DNA of 64,000 nucleotides from a bacterium (lineage in GTDB: Bacteria > Desulfobacterota > DSWW01), in contig JANQFG010000208.1 in NCBI GenBank assembly GCA_028277985.1, positions 124,001 to 188,000 of the forward strand, read 5' to 3'. A model generated the notes under the pieces. That model was not told where the DNA came from and did not search any database. It worked only from the letters and a program-made list of their open reading frames with translations. Positions 34,427 to 43,389 of this stretch are shown piece after piece. The position numbers and the translations under genes were made by a program. Numbering within the stretch: the first letter of the stretch is position 1; every line of letters begins with the position of its first letter.

Positions 34427-35575
34427 TCACATTCCGAGACGCTGGCCTATGATCTCTTTCATGATTTCGGTGGTTCCGGCGAAGATGGTCAAGACCCGCA
34501 CATCCCTGTACGCCTTGGCAATCAGGTACTCCTCTATGTAGCCGTACCCGCCGAAAAACTGGAGGCACTGGTCCACCGTCTTCTTCAACTCCTCTGTACC
34601 GTACCATTTGGCCATGCTGGTCTCCATCACGACATCTTTCCCCTTCATGTGGTCCACGACCAGCCGGTCGATGAATGTCTGGAACATCTCGGCTACGGTG
34701 TACATCTCGACCAGTTGAAACCGGGTGTTCTGGAACTTGATGAGGGGTTTACCGAAGGCGGAACGTTCCTCGCAGTACTTCTTTGTCCAGTCGAGCACGG
34801 TCCACATGTTTGCGATGGAACTGATCGCAACGGTCAGTCTCTCCTGCTGAAGCTTGATCATCATCTGAATGAAGCCCTGCCCTTCTTCCGTACCGAGGAG
34901 ATTCTCCTGAGGCACCCGGCAATCCTCGAAGAACAACTCGGCCGTGTCCTGGCCACGGAACCCGATCTTGTCCAGCTTCCGGACCTTCTGGTATCCCGGC
35001 GTTCCGTCTTCCACACAGATCAGGCTCATCCCCTTGTAGCGAGGCTCGGCCTTCGGATCGGTCATGGCGGCCACGATGACCAGATCGTTGCTGATTCCAT
35101 TGGTGATAAAGGTCTTCTGGCCGTTGATCACATAGGAATCGCCATCCTTGACGGCCGTCGTCTTGATGGCCTGCAGGTCCGATCCCGTATCCGGCTCCGT
35201 CATGGCGATGGCCGTGAGGATGTCCCCGCTCGCGCAGCCCGGAAGCCATTTCTTCTTCTGCTCTTCTGTCCCGTAGGTGGCGATGTAAGGTACGCAGATG
35301 TCTGAATGGAGGGTGAGCGTTATGGCGTGGGCCCAGGCACGGGCTATCTCCTCCATCTCCACTACACTGTAGAGAAAATCAGCCTCGTACCCACCGTAGG
35401 CTTCCGGCAACCAGGGTGAAATGAACCCCTGTTCTCCAGCCTTCTTCCATACGTCACGGGTTACCAGACCCAACTGCTCCCATTCATCGAGTCTCGGCAC
35501 CGCCTCCTTTTCAAGAAACTTGCGAAAGGCGTCCCGAAATATCTCATGTTCCTCGCTGTAGATTTCCCGCTGCAT
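34427..35575 (-). CDS. Acyl-CoA dehydrogenase
   Basis: 382-residue flavoprotein that introduces a 2,3-double bond into acyl-CoA and gives electrons to ETF. Family signatures: AIAMTEPDTGSDLQAIKTTA (FAD/substrate loop), KTFITNG, and the C-terminal FFGGYGYIEEYLIAKAYRDVR with the catalytic glutamate followed by IFAGTTEIMKEIIGQ. AGGAGAA precedes the ATG at 35575; nine extra codons upstream have no such site. It is the third catabolic gene after an acyl-CoA ligase and a thiolase on the minus strand. Chain-length preference cannot be read. Confidence 0.94.
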   Translation of the reverse strand: MQREIYSEEHEIFRDAFRKFLEKEAVPRLDEWEQLGLVTRDVWKKAGEQGFISPWLPEAYGGYEADFLYSVVEMEEIARAWAHAITLTLHSDICVPYIATYGTEEQKKKWLPGCASGDILTAIAMTEPDTGSDLQAIKTTAVKDGDSYVINGQKTFITNGISNDLVIVAAMTDPKAEPRYKGMSLICVEDGTPGYQKVRKLDKIGFRGQDTAELFFEDCRVPQENLLGTEEGQGFIQMMIKLQQERLTVAISSIANMWTVLDWTKKYCEERSAFGKPLIKFQNTRFQLVEMYTVAEMFQTFIDRLVVDHMKGKDVVMETSMAKWYGTEELKKTVDQCLQFFGGYGYIEEYLIAKAYRDVRVLTIFAGTTEIMKEIIGQRLGM

Positions 35576-35617
35576 GAAGATTCTCCTGTACTTGGTGTGC
35601 ACGTTTCGCGATCGAGA

Positions 35618-36925
35618 TCATTCGACCCAGATGATTGCCCCTGCCCCTTGGGCCAGTCCTCCACAGATGGCACAGGCTGCGTAACCGCCGCCTTGCTGCT
35701 TGAGGTTGTAAGCGGCCGTCATCATGATTCTGGCTCCGCTCGCCGTGTTCGGATGGCCGATGGCGATCGCCCCGCCATTCACATTGAGTCTTCCTTTCAA
35801 GTCCTGATACAGGGCTTCATCGTTGTCGAGGATCGCTTCCACAGAAGCTGTCCCTACCATCTCCTTGTAGTCGCTCTTCAGGAACCTCCTGTTCGACAAG
35901 AGCTTACACGAGACGAGCGGGACACAGGCGAAGGCCTCGTTGATCTCTAGCAGTTTCAACTCGTCCATCTGGAGGCCGGCCATGTCCAGGCACTTCTTGA
36001 TGGCGAACCCGGGCGTCACAGGCATAATCCTGGCCTGCAGGGATACGAGAGACGTGGCCACGATCGTGTACAGAACATCCAATCCCAGCTTCTCGGCCTT
36101 CTCCCGTGTCGTGATGATTTGTGCGCTGGCCCCGTCATTCATCCCCGGAGCATTACCGGCCGTGCAGGTTTTGCTGCAGAAGACGGTCTTTAGCTTCGCG
36201 AGCTTCTCCAGGCTGATGTCTTTTCGATACTGCTCGTCCAACTCCAGGGTCTTTCGGTCGATTTCTTTGCCCTTCTTGTCCTTCTTCACGATCTCGAATG
36301 GTTCCATCTCGTGCTTGAAGAAGCCGCCTTCCCACGCGGCCCCGTAGCGGGCGTGGCTGGCGACGGCGAACTCATCCTGTTCTTCCCTGCTCACCCCGTA
36401 GTCTAAGGCAACCTCACCTGCGTCGACCGCCACCGGAGCGTAGTCCTTGTATCCGAGGGGTATGATCGGGTCCTCGATCAGGAACGAGGTGTGACGGCGA
36501 CCTTCCCATCGGATATCGCGCAGGAGAAACGGAACCGTGCTGAAGCTCGTCGATCCGCCGGTCATGACCATCTCGGCTTCGCCCAGCCGAAGGCTTCTGC
36601 TTCCGTATGCCACGGCCGACATGGCGGAGATGCAGGCCTGATCAAAAGAGACAGATGCTGTTTCGGGCGGGATTTCGGCCTTGAGCAGGGTTTGTCGAGC
36701 GACCACCGGCGTGTAGGGATCTTTTGTGTTGGTCGTGTCCCCGTTCCCCCACCAGACCTCTTCAATGCATGCAGGGTCCAAGTCGATCCGTACCATTGAG
36801 TGCCTCATGGCAACCGCGCCCAGATCGTAGATATCGACGTCTCTCAGAGATCCACCGATACGTCCGAAAGGGGTGCGTACGGCACTCACGCACACCAGGT
36901 CGTCTTTGCTCTTCTCGAAAATCAT
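35618..36925 (-). CDS. Thiolase (acetyl-CoA acyltransferase)
   Basis: 435-residue thiolase that cleaves or forms a beta-ketoacyl-CoA. The nucleophile is Cys in SFDQACISAMSAV (~residue 95), the second active-site elements are INEAFACVP, GGAIAIGHPNTASGAR (His) and CAICGGLAQGAG (Cys). AAGNAPGMNDGAS-type turn is present as TAGNAPGMNDGASA. It sits between an acyl-CoA ligase and an acyl-CoA dehydrogenase and fits a beta-oxidation cycle; hydratase and hydroxyacyl-CoA dehydrogenase genes are not in the window. GGAGAAGCGT precedes the ATG. Confidence 0.93.
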   Translation of the reverse strand: MIFEKSKDDLVCVSAVRTPFGRIGGSLRDVDIYDLGAVAMRHSMVRIDLDPACIEEVWWGNGDTTNTKDPYTPVVARQTLLKAEIPPETASVSFDQACISAMSAVAYGSRSLRLGEAEMVMTGGSTSFSTVPFLLRDIRWEGRRHTSFLIEDPIIPLGYKDYAPVAVDAGEVALDYGVSREEQDEFAVASHARYGAAWEGGFFKHEMEPFEIVKKDKKGKEIDRKTLELDEQYRKDISLEKLAKLKTVFCSKTCTAGNAPGMNDGASAQIITTREKAEKLGLDVLYTIVATSLVSLQARIMPVTPGFAIKKCLDMAGLQMDELKLLEINEAFACVPLVSCKLLSNRRFLKSDYKEMVGTASVEAILDNDEALYQDLKGRLNVNGGAIAIGHPNTASGARIMMTAAYNLKQQGGGYAACAICGGLAQGAGAIIWVE

Positions 36926-37086
36926 ACGCTTCTCCGGTCTCCGTGGTCGTATGTGTCATGGGCAGGCAGGAATCCCATTGCACTGAGAATTCCTTCTCCC
37001 CTTTGGGAAGAGGGAATCCTAGGCGCTTGACGTTTCCCGTGTATGCGAGAGTGACGGACAGGTAAAGACAGCGCCGGGAAAAGCCG

Positions 37087-38634
37087 TCAGGAACCGATTC
37101 TCTTCGAGTACCCCACCCAGTACTTGTCCTTGAGGAGCCTCTTCAGGAGCTTTCCCGTCGGGGTCCGAGGAAGCTCCTCCTTGAAGTCGATGCTCTTCGG
37201 GCACTTAACGTGAGAAAGGTTGTCCCGGCAGAACTCGATCAGTTCCTTTTCCATCTCCGGCCCTGCATTGCCCGAGTCGAGCAACTCTACCACCGCCTTC
37301 ACCTCCTCACCGAACTCCGGGTTCGGAACGCCGAACACAGCAGCATCACGGACCTTGGGATGGGTGATCAGAAGGTTCTCCGCCTCCTGAGGGTAGATAT
37401 TCACACCCCCTGAGATGATCATGTCGAACTTTCGGTCTGTGAGATAGAGGTAGCCCTCCTCGTCCAGGTACCCGACGTCTCCCAGCGTTGTCCAGCCCTT
37501 CGAGGTCCTCGATTTCTTCGTCTTCTCCGGATCGTTGTGGTATTCGAAATCAAAGGGGCTATCGACGTAGATTGCTCCGGGGGTCCCTGGCGGAAGCTCG
37601 TTCTCGTTGTCGTCCAATATGTGTAACGTGCCGACGAGGATCTTGCCCACGGAACCCTTGTGTTTGAGCCAATCCTCCGATCCGATCATCACGTACATGT
37701 TCGCCTCGGTGCCGGCGTAATACTCAAAGATGATGGGTCCCCACCACTCGATCATCTGTTCCTTGATCGGTATCGGGCACGGCGCTGCTGCGTGAATTGC
37801 GACCTTGAGGCTCGACATGTCATACTTCTTTCGAACCTCTTCCGGCAGCTTGAGCATTCGAACGAACATCGTGGGGACCAGCTGGGTGTGGGTGACCTTG
37901 TGTTTCTCGATCAACGAAAGGAATTCCTCAGAGTCGAATCTGGACATGACGATAACCGTCCCACCCAGCCGATGCGTGCCGAGGCAATAGCGGATCGGGG
38001 CCGCGTGATACAGGGGGGCGGGCGACAGATAGACCGTGCTCTCATCCATCCCGTACACCTTGAAGATGAGAAGGTCCGTATCCGGGAGCTGTCCCAACGG
38101 ATGTTCCAGCTTCCCCGGCACGACCCCCTTGGGCCTGCCCGTTGTGCCGGATGAGTAGAGCATGTCCTTGCCTTCGAGCTCGCCTGCAATGGGGGTCGTG
38201 GGGAAGGCGGATCTCTTCTCTTCGTAGTTCTCGTAACCCTCGACGGCACCCCCTACCATGAGGCGCGTGGTCACACCCGGCATCCGATCCCGGACGGCTT
38301 CCGCGATCTCACGCTTTTCCAAGGAAGTGACGAAGACCTTGGCACCGCAGTCGTTCACGATGTATTCGACTTCCTCCACGCCGAGGTGCACGCTGATGCA
38401 GGTGTAGTACAGGCCCGCCCTTACCGCAGCCTGGGCTACTTCCAGGTACCGGACGTTGTTCTCCATGCAGATAGCGACCTTATCCCCGATCTCGACACCT
38501 GCATCCCGGAAGAGATGAGCACACTGGTTCGCCCGCTCCTCCATTTGGCCGTACGTGACCACCTCACCGGTCTCGACCATAACGTAGGCGGGTCTGTCCG
38601 GCGTCTCCTGCGCGAACTTCCTGGGATGATCCAT
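37087..38634 (-). CDS. AMP-dependent acyl-CoA synthetase/ligase
   Basis: 515-residue acid-CoA ligase, distinct from the pair at 10-14 kb. Signatures: MLYSSGTTGRPKGVVPG (P-loop), EYYAGTEANMY, TLGDVGYLDEEGYLYLTDRKFDMIISGG, and TPTGKLLKRLLKDKYW with the catalytic lysine. It is first gene of a transcript that continues through thiolase and acyl-CoA dehydrogenase; a promoter of the shared type lies 76 bases ahead (38704-38738). It would start catabolism of an imported or released acid. Substrate unknown. Confidence 0.93.
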   Translation of the reverse strand: MDHPRKFAQETPDRPAYVMVETGEVVTYGQMEERANQCAHLFRDAGVEIGDKVAICMENNVRYLEVAQAAVRAGLYYTCISVHLGVEEVEYIVNDCGAKVFVTSLEKREIAEAVRDRMPGVTTRLMVGGAVEGYENYEEKRSAFPTTPIAGELEGKDMLYSSGTTGRPKGVVPGKLEHPLGQLPDTDLLIFKVYGMDESTVYLSPAPLYHAAPIRYCLGTHRLGGTVIVMSRFDSEEFLSLIEKHKVTHTQLVPTMFVRMLKLPEEVRKKYDMSSLKVAIHAAAPCPIPIKEQMIEWWGPIIFEYYAGTEANMYVMIGSEDWLKHKGSVGKILVGTLHILDDNENELPPGTPGAIYVDSPFDFEYHNDPEKTKKSRTSKGWTTLGDVGYLDEEGYLYLTDRKFDMIISGGVNIYPQEAENLLITHPKVRDAAVFGVPNPEFGEEVKAVVELLDSGNAGPEMEKELIEFCRDNLSHVKCPKSIDFKEELPRTPTGKLLKRLLKDKYWVGYSKRIGS

Positions 38635-38703
38635 TACGTGATTCCCCCGTTCTGATCCATGAGTAGGTCATCGGTAGCGATGAAGGAATACAAATCGTCT
38701 ATC

Positions 38704-38738
38704 GAATTATATTTATCAATTGAAGCGTATTCTGTCAA
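38704..38738 (-). promoter_or_regulatory. Shared-type promoter A (acyl-CoA ligase operon)
   Basis: On the minus strand: TTGACA (38738-38733), 17-base spacer, TAAATA (38715-38710), then TA and ATTC (38707-38704). Same architecture and similar bases as promoters at 40899-40935, 48748-48784 and 48886-48922. Confidence 0.6.
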
Positions 38739-38739
38739 C

Positions 38740-38769
38740 TGAAAAATATCTACCTGAAAAATATCTACC
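38740..38769. repeat. Perfect 15-bp tandem repeat next to promoter A
   Basis: TGAAAAATATCTACC occurs twice head to tail (38740-38754, 38755-38769), beginning one base upstream of the -35 box. Position and A/T-richness suit an upstream activator site or UP element. Confidence 0.7.
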
Positions 38770-38833
38770 GAGGAAGAATCGATATAGGAAGGCGAGCTTT
38801 TTCGAGGATTACTATCTATAAGAAATGAGTTTC

Positions 38834-40834
38834 CTATTCGCCATAGAGGGCCCGTGCAATGTCATCGAGTCCCAGGGACTCGAGCGTTGCCTTGGTAGGC
38901 ACCCCGGTCTTCTCGTCCCAGCCCATCTCACGGCAGAAATCCCGGTTCATCCGGTCACGAGGAAGGGTGAGCCCTTTTAGCGGCCCGTAGGTGATCGGCG
39001 GGTCCCCGACTGCCCTGCCGTGCATCCGGAAATCCTTGACGGGCTGGAGGCCTTCCCGCGCGTTGAAGGCCTGCCGGACGTTTTGGATGCGCTCACCGAT
39101 TCGAAGGTATTCCCTGGGGGGTAGCTTCCAGCCGGTAGCTGCATTCGTGTAGTCGTACAGCGGGAGCTCTATCGACATATACGTCCCGAACAGGCATACA
39201 CCCAGACCGTTGCCCATCTGCGAGTGTTTGCTCCCCGCTGCCTGGATACGCATCTTTCCTTCCAGGTTGTATTTGTGCTTGGCAAGATAGAACGCGGGCG
39301 ACTTGGGCACCTCAGGAAACACCTTGTTTAGGGCATACAACTCACTCCACTGATAACCCACATTGGTGTGGCGCCCGGGTGTGGGCTCGAGCTCATAAGC
39401 CACCGCAAGGCCCGGGTCGAATCGGGGGTCGTGCATCGGGAGTTCCTGGCCGCCTGCGTGCACTGCGTAGTGCTCGCTTCCCTTGCCTATCCTCTCAGCG
39501 GCCTTCTTCACCCCATCTGCCAGCACGTCCCCAACGCCCTCGCGGTTGATCATCTTGTTCAACAGGGCGATCACACCTTCCACATTGCCCCATCTGAGAT
39601 CGATGCCTCCGAGATCCTCATTGCTCAGGATTCCTTTCTCATAACATTCCATTGCAAAGGCAACGGTCGAACCCGCGGATATGGTGTCCATGCCCGCCCG
39701 ATTCAGCATCTCATTGATCATGAGCAAGGCGTCCAGATCGTTGTTAAGGATGAGCGCCCCGAAGGCACAGCAGGTCTCATATTCCGGTTTGTGCGTTTCC
39801 TCGAGCGGGTATCTTCCGCTCGTGATCTTGAGCAGCCCCCCGCACCCCAGGGGACAGCTGTAGCAGTTGTACTTTCTGTACTGGTGACCTAGAATCTCGT
39901 CCGGGTCCAGCTTCCCCGAATGGGTGTCTATCGGAAAATCGTGATGCCCGGAACCTTTCCAGTTCATCACGGGAGAATCCCCGCTCTCGGCGGAGAAGAC
40001 CGTTCCGCCCATGGTTCCGTACTTCTTCAGCACCACCTTGGCCAGACTCCCGGTCTGGGCGATCCCCACCGGAACAACTCGCAAGAACTTACCGAACACG
40101 GCGAACAGGCGGGCGGTGAATCGCTTCTCCAGGCCTGCGCCCTCCTTGAGCCACGCCAGGAAGGTCTGGTTGAGTGCCTTGATCTTGTCCGGGTCTTCAA
40201 CGGGAATCTTCTCCTCGCCTTTCAGCACGACTGCCTTGAGCTTCTTTGAACCCATTACCGCGCCCAGCCCCGACCTCGCGGCAAGCCTTCCCCGATCGTT
40301 ACAGACCCCCGAGATGAGGCAGCAGTTCTCCCCGGCCGGGCCGATCAGCGCAACCCGGACCCCCTTGCCGCCGTTTTCTTCCTGGAGAAGCCGTTCCGCC
40401 TCGGTGGCATCCATGCCCCAGACGTGGGATGCATCCTTCAACTCGGCCTTTCCATCAGCCACGAGCAGGTAGACCGGTTTCTCGCCCATTCCCTTGACGA
40501 AGATCCCGTCATACCCACAACGCTTGATGGCCGGAGAGAAGGTTCCTCCGCAGTTTGCTTCCCCATACCCCCCCGTGAGGGGCGATTTCCCGACCACCAT
40601 CCATCTGCCGGTGAAGAACGCACCCGTTCCAGTGAGCAATCCGGACACGAAACCGAGTACATTGTCCGGGCCCATGGGATCCGCACCCTTCGGTATCCTT
40701 TCGAAGAGGATCTTTGCACCCAGCCCGGCACCGGACAGGAACTGCTGATACGTCTCGTCCGGGATCCGTTCCTCCTCGATGCTCCCGGTTGAGAGATCTA
40801 TATTCAGGATCTTTCCTGTGTATCCCCCGCCCAT
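38834..40834 (-). CDS. Aldehyde:ferredoxin oxidoreductase (tungsten/molybdopterin, AOR family)
   Basis: 666-residue cytoplasmic enzyme that interconverts aldehydes and carboxylic acids with ferredoxin, using a tungsto-bispterin. N-terminal MGGGYTGKILNIDLSTG is typical, the [4Fe-4S] ligands are CYSCPLGC plus a later Cys in GLGVCLFGTYMS, and the pterin-binding segments (GAFFTGRWMVVGKSPLTGGYGEANCGG, read as consecutive short blocks) are intact. AGGAGG precedes the ATG at 40834; ten more codons upstream were rejected. It has its own promoter of the shared type, facing away from a secreted-protein gene. It may detoxify or supply aldehydes for the adjoining CoA pathways. Confidence 0.94.
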   Translation of the reverse strand: MGGGYTGKILNIDLSTGSIEEERIPDETYQQFLSGAGLGAKILFERIPKGADPMGPDNVLGFVSGLLTGTGAFFTGRWMVVGKSPLTGGYGEANCGGTFSPAIKRCGYDGIFVKGMGEKPVYLLVADGKAELKDASHVWGMDATEAERLLQEENGGKGVRVALIGPAGENCCLISGVCNDRGRLAARSGLGAVMGSKKLKAVVLKGEEKIPVEDPDKIKALNQTFLAWLKEGAGLEKRFTARLFAVFGKFLRVVPVGIAQTGSLAKVVLKKYGTMGGTVFSAESGDSPVMNWKGSGHHDFPIDTHSGKLDPDEILGHQYRKYNCYSCPLGCGGLLKITSGRYPLEETHKPEYETCCAFGALILNNDLDALLMINEMLNRAGMDTISAGSTVAFAMECYEKGILSNEDLGGIDLRWGNVEGVIALLNKMINREGVGDVLADGVKKAAERIGKGSEHYAVHAGGQELPMHDPRFDPGLAVAYELEPTPGRHTNVGYQWSELYALNKVFPEVPKSPAFYLAKHKYNLEGKMRIQAAGSKHSQMGNGLGVCLFGTYMSIELPLYDYTNAATGWKLPPREYLRIGERIQNVRQAFNAREGLQPVKDFRMHGRAVGDPPITYGPLKGLTLPRDRMNRDFCREMGWDEKTGVPTKATLESLGLDDIARALYGE

Positions 40835-40898
40835 GGGTTTCCTCCTCTTTTTGGAGACCTTCATGTTGAAGGCCCATGCACAGAATACTACTTCTCTT

Positions 40899-40935
40899 CA
40901 GAATGCTATTTATCGATTGATTTTTGTTCAGTCAA
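40899..40935 (-). promoter_or_regulatory. Shared-type promoter B (AOR gene)
   Basis: Minus strand: TTGACT (40935-40930), 17-base spacer, TAAATA (40912-40907), two bases, ATTCTG (40904-40899). A second ATTCTG on the same strand lies at 40886-40881. Confidence 0.6.
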
Positions 40936-41032
40936 CTTCTCTCAACTATTCACGCAATGCCAACCGGGTCAATCCAATCAAAAAGACCCTTTTTAGGCTA
41001 CAAATCCATATTTAACCAAATCAAAATAATCC

Positions 41033-41061
41033 TTGACAGATTCGCATTCTCTTGGTAAACA
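41033..41061 (+). promoter_or_regulatory. Shared-type promoter C
   Basis: TTGACAGA (41033-41040) and TAAACA (41056-41061) with a 17-base spacer that contains ATTCTCTTGG, nearly identical to ATTCTTTTGG in promoter E. The ATTCTG after the -10 box is missing. It points toward the secreted-protein gene 440 bases downstream. Confidence 0.5.
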
Positions 41062-41504
41062 ATCTTTTATCTTCGAATCACATTCTATATCTGGCCCCAA
41101 CCCCTTGTCAACCGAGGAGTATATTCCCTTCGTTCTCGATTCGCTTCAACTCTTCCGTGCGTGGGGAGCGGGTCGCCGGCAGCTTCAAGTTCCAACGTCC
41201 AAGAAGGAAGGGGTGGATTAGACAGAAATCGTAGAAGGTGTAGTTCAGGCAAAGAATAGGAAAGCCCAGAAACCGGTTTGCCGCTGGCCGTGGATTGCGC
41301 CCCTGCCCAGCGACAGACCTCAAACGGCTTTGAGGCGTCAGAGGCTTGTCCAGCTTCCGGGCTTTTTCGTCACAGGATACCGGGACTTGCTTCCGCCCGC
41401 AAGCAGAAAGGAGGCTATGCCGCTCAGATATGAATCCGCATTATCGGAACAGGATTTCAAGAGAAGGAGTCAGCCAAAATCCAAAGAACGAGAGGAGACA
41501 CAAC
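41062..41504. other. Long leader region without recognised gene
   Basis: About 440 bases between promoter C and the secreted-protein gene. A perfect 7-bp stem CCTCAAA-CGGC-TTTGAGG (41318-41335) is present. No riboswitch class was recognised, and the short open frames here lack ribosome sites and family features. Confidence 0.4.
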
Positions 41505-42338
41505 ATGATGCGAATGATCATCATTGCAGTGTTCATCTTCAATCTCTCCATCGGACTGGCGCCCATGGCGGAAGCCATTGATGATGGCACCTACGACTTC
41601 TACGGCACGCTCTCCGTCGATGCCTATTTCGCAGATGGGGTAGGGGGAGACTGCGCACTTGCCCTCAACAACATGACCTGCCCTTCGACTACGGATTTCT
41701 GTATCAAGAACCTTGATGCGACGAGTAATGTCCTCACCAGCAACGACCCGGGGCCCCATTACGGAATTGCCATAGGAATATTCGATGGGCTTGTTGACGC
41801 GGATTATGACGGGACCGGTCCTGTCAGCCTGACCGTAGGCGCCTCCAGTGCGGACGACATCATTGACGCTATAAATGTCGGCACCTCAGGAGGCGGGTCC
41901 TGTGCGGGAGCACCTGCGGCAACCTGTGTCAATTCCTTTTCCAAGAGCATGCAGGCCCCTGGTGGTGATGCAGCGACCGTCACGGGCGAAATTCCTTTCT
42001 GGGATGACCAATCACCGATAACTTTCCCCTTGTGCGCAAGTACGAGTGGCACCTATGACCCGCAGCTCGTGACGTCGGAAACTGGTGAGGCGAGAGTCAC
42101 GAATGAAAATGGAGCCAACCAATCGCTGTCAGACACGGGCGCGGGCCTATCAGGAAGCGACCCAACCTACAGCTTGAAGCTGGTGAGCCCGAACCCAGTC
42201 ATGAGAACTACCATTGGCCCGATCGTAGTTGGGACAGATGCTCTTGGTATGCGAATCTTCGAAGGCACCTTGTGTCGTAGAACGGGTGGCGGCACATGTA
42301 TACCCGGAGGCTTTACCTGTCCGGCAGAAGACGACTGA
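41505..42338 (+). CDS. Secreted cysteine-rich protein of unknown function
   Basis: 277 residues with a clear signal peptide (MMRMIIIAVFIFNLSIGLAP, cleavage near AEA/IDDG). The mature chain is acidic, rich in Gly, Ser, Thr and Asp, with nine cysteines in small groups (GDCALALNNMTC, GSCAGAPAATC, and a C-terminal LCRRTGGGTCIPGGFTC), suggesting disulfides in a beta-rich extracellular or periplasmic domain. No domain recognised. AGAGGAGA precedes the ATG at 41505; a longer in-frame reading begins inside the leader without a ribosome site. It is transcribed away from AOR and converges with etfA. Function not assigned. Confidence 0.75.
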   Translation: MMRMIIIAVFIFNLSIGLAPMAEAIDDGTYDFYGTLSVDAYFADGVGGDCALALNNMTCPSTTDFCIKNLDATSNVLTSNDPGPHYGIAIGIFDGLVDADYDGTGPVSLTVGASSADDIIDAINVGTSGGGSCAGAPAATCVNSFSKSMQAPGGDAATVTGEIPFWDDQSPITFPLCASTSGTYDPQLVTSETGEARVTNENGANQSLSDTGAGLSGSDPTYSLKLVSPNPVMRTTIGPIVVGTDALGMRIFEGTLCRRTGGGTCIPGGFTCPAEDD

Positions 42339-42381
42339 TCGAGGCCTGCGGACACGGTGTAGATGGGAAGACTACCTCCCA

Positions 42382-42416
42382 GGTGAGCGTGAAGGCTTCC
42401 AGGCCTCGCGCTCACC
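42382..42416. terminator. Hairpin between convergent genes
   Basis: GGTGAGCG (42382-42389) pairs perfectly with CGCTCACC (42409-42416); the loop can extend the stem (GAAGGC with GCCTC). It overlaps the etfA stop codon and follows the secreted-protein stop, so it may end transcription from both sides. No clear T-run. Confidence 0.45.
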
Positions 42417-43389
42417 CGAGAGGTTTTTGCATCAGGTTCTCTTTCATTGCCTCCACCACCTTCATCATGTCGGCCACCACACCATAGTCCGCCTCTCGCA
42501 ATATGGGGGCCATAGGGTCCTTGTTCACGGCGATGACGGTGCCGGCGCCTGTGATACCGGCCAGGTGCTGAAAGGCCCCGCTGATGCCCAGGGCCAGATA
42601 GACTTTTGGCTTGACCGATTTGCCGCTGGTGCCCACCTGGTGATGTTTGGGCAGCCAATTCTTGTCAACCACCGGCCGGGAGCACGACAGGGCCCCTCCC
42701 AAATCCTCGGCCAGTTTGGAAACCTGAGGAATATTCTCCGGATCGCCGATCCCTCGGCCGATGGAGATCAACAGATCGGCTTGGGTGATATCCAACTCGC
42801 CGGCGACGGACTCCTCCAACGCGATGAAGCGTTTGCCGCTCTCAGGCAGTTCGGGAACCAGGCCGGAAACCACCTCTGCCGAGCGCTTGCCCTGCCCCTC
42901 TGCTGGAAAAGCTCCGGGCCGGACCGTAACCAGGTAGCCGCAGGATTCCCTCATCGAGACCCTGGCGAAGAGCTTGCCGTTGTATATCTGCCTGATGACC
43001 TTGGGTCGGCCCTCTTCCAACAGGATATTCACAACGTCGGAGGAAAGGGGGAGACCGAGCCGCACCGACAGGGCCGGCGCCAAATCCATTCCCCAGGGGG
43101 TATGCCCGATCAGCGTAAGAAAGGGCGCCTCTTTTCGTATAAGGTCGGACAACACACCCTTGGCAACGGCAACGTCGAAATGGCGAAACGCCTCGGATTC
43201 GATGCTGACGACCTTGTCAGCCTTGTCCACTATTGAGGCAACCAGGGCCGCGTTGGATTCACCGAGGACGACGGCGACCAGGTTGCACGAACGCGCTCTG
43301 CAGAGCTCGTCCGCCTTGTGAAGCATCTGGAACGAGACCTCCCTGATCTCCCCATCTCTGTGCTCGATAACGACAAGGACATCCGCCAT
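42412..43389 (-). CDS. etfA: Electron transfer flavoprotein alpha subunit
   Basis: 325-residue FAD-binding subunit of ETF, which collects electrons from acyl-CoA dehydrogenases. The C-terminal FAD domain is unmistakable: SRPVVDKNWLPKHHQVGTSG, then YLALGISGAFQHLAGITGAG and NKDPMAPILREADYGVV. No ferredoxin domain is fused. It overlaps the etfB stop by one base (TAATG) and is last in the minus-strand operon ACAD-ACAD-EMO-etfB-etfA. The membrane EMO gene in the same operon argues for the quinone-linked, non-bifurcating kind of ETF. Confidence 0.96.
   Translation of the reverse strand: MADVLVVIEHRDGEIREVSFQMLHKADELCRARSCNLVAVVLGESNAALVASIVDKADKVVSIESEAFRHFDVAVAKGVLSDLIRKEAPFLTLIGHTPWGMDLAPALSVRLGLPLSSDVVNILLEEGRPKVIRQIYNGKLFARVSMRESCGYLVTVRPGAFPAEGQGKRSAEVVSGLVPELPESGKRFIALEESVAGELDITQADLLISIGRGIGDPENIPQVSKLAEDLGGALSCSRPVVDKNWLPKHHQVGTSGKSVKPKVYLALGISGAFQHLAGITGAGTVIAVNKDPMAPILREADYGVVADMMKVVEAMKENLMQKPLG

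Noticed and set aside
41033..41221. Short open frame just after promoter C
   Set aside because: It begins inside the promoter, has no ribosome site and no recognisable feature.
41318..41500. Riboswitch in the leader of the secreted-protein gene
   Set aside because: There is a stem and a long leader, but no conserved core of any riboswitch class known to me could be placed.
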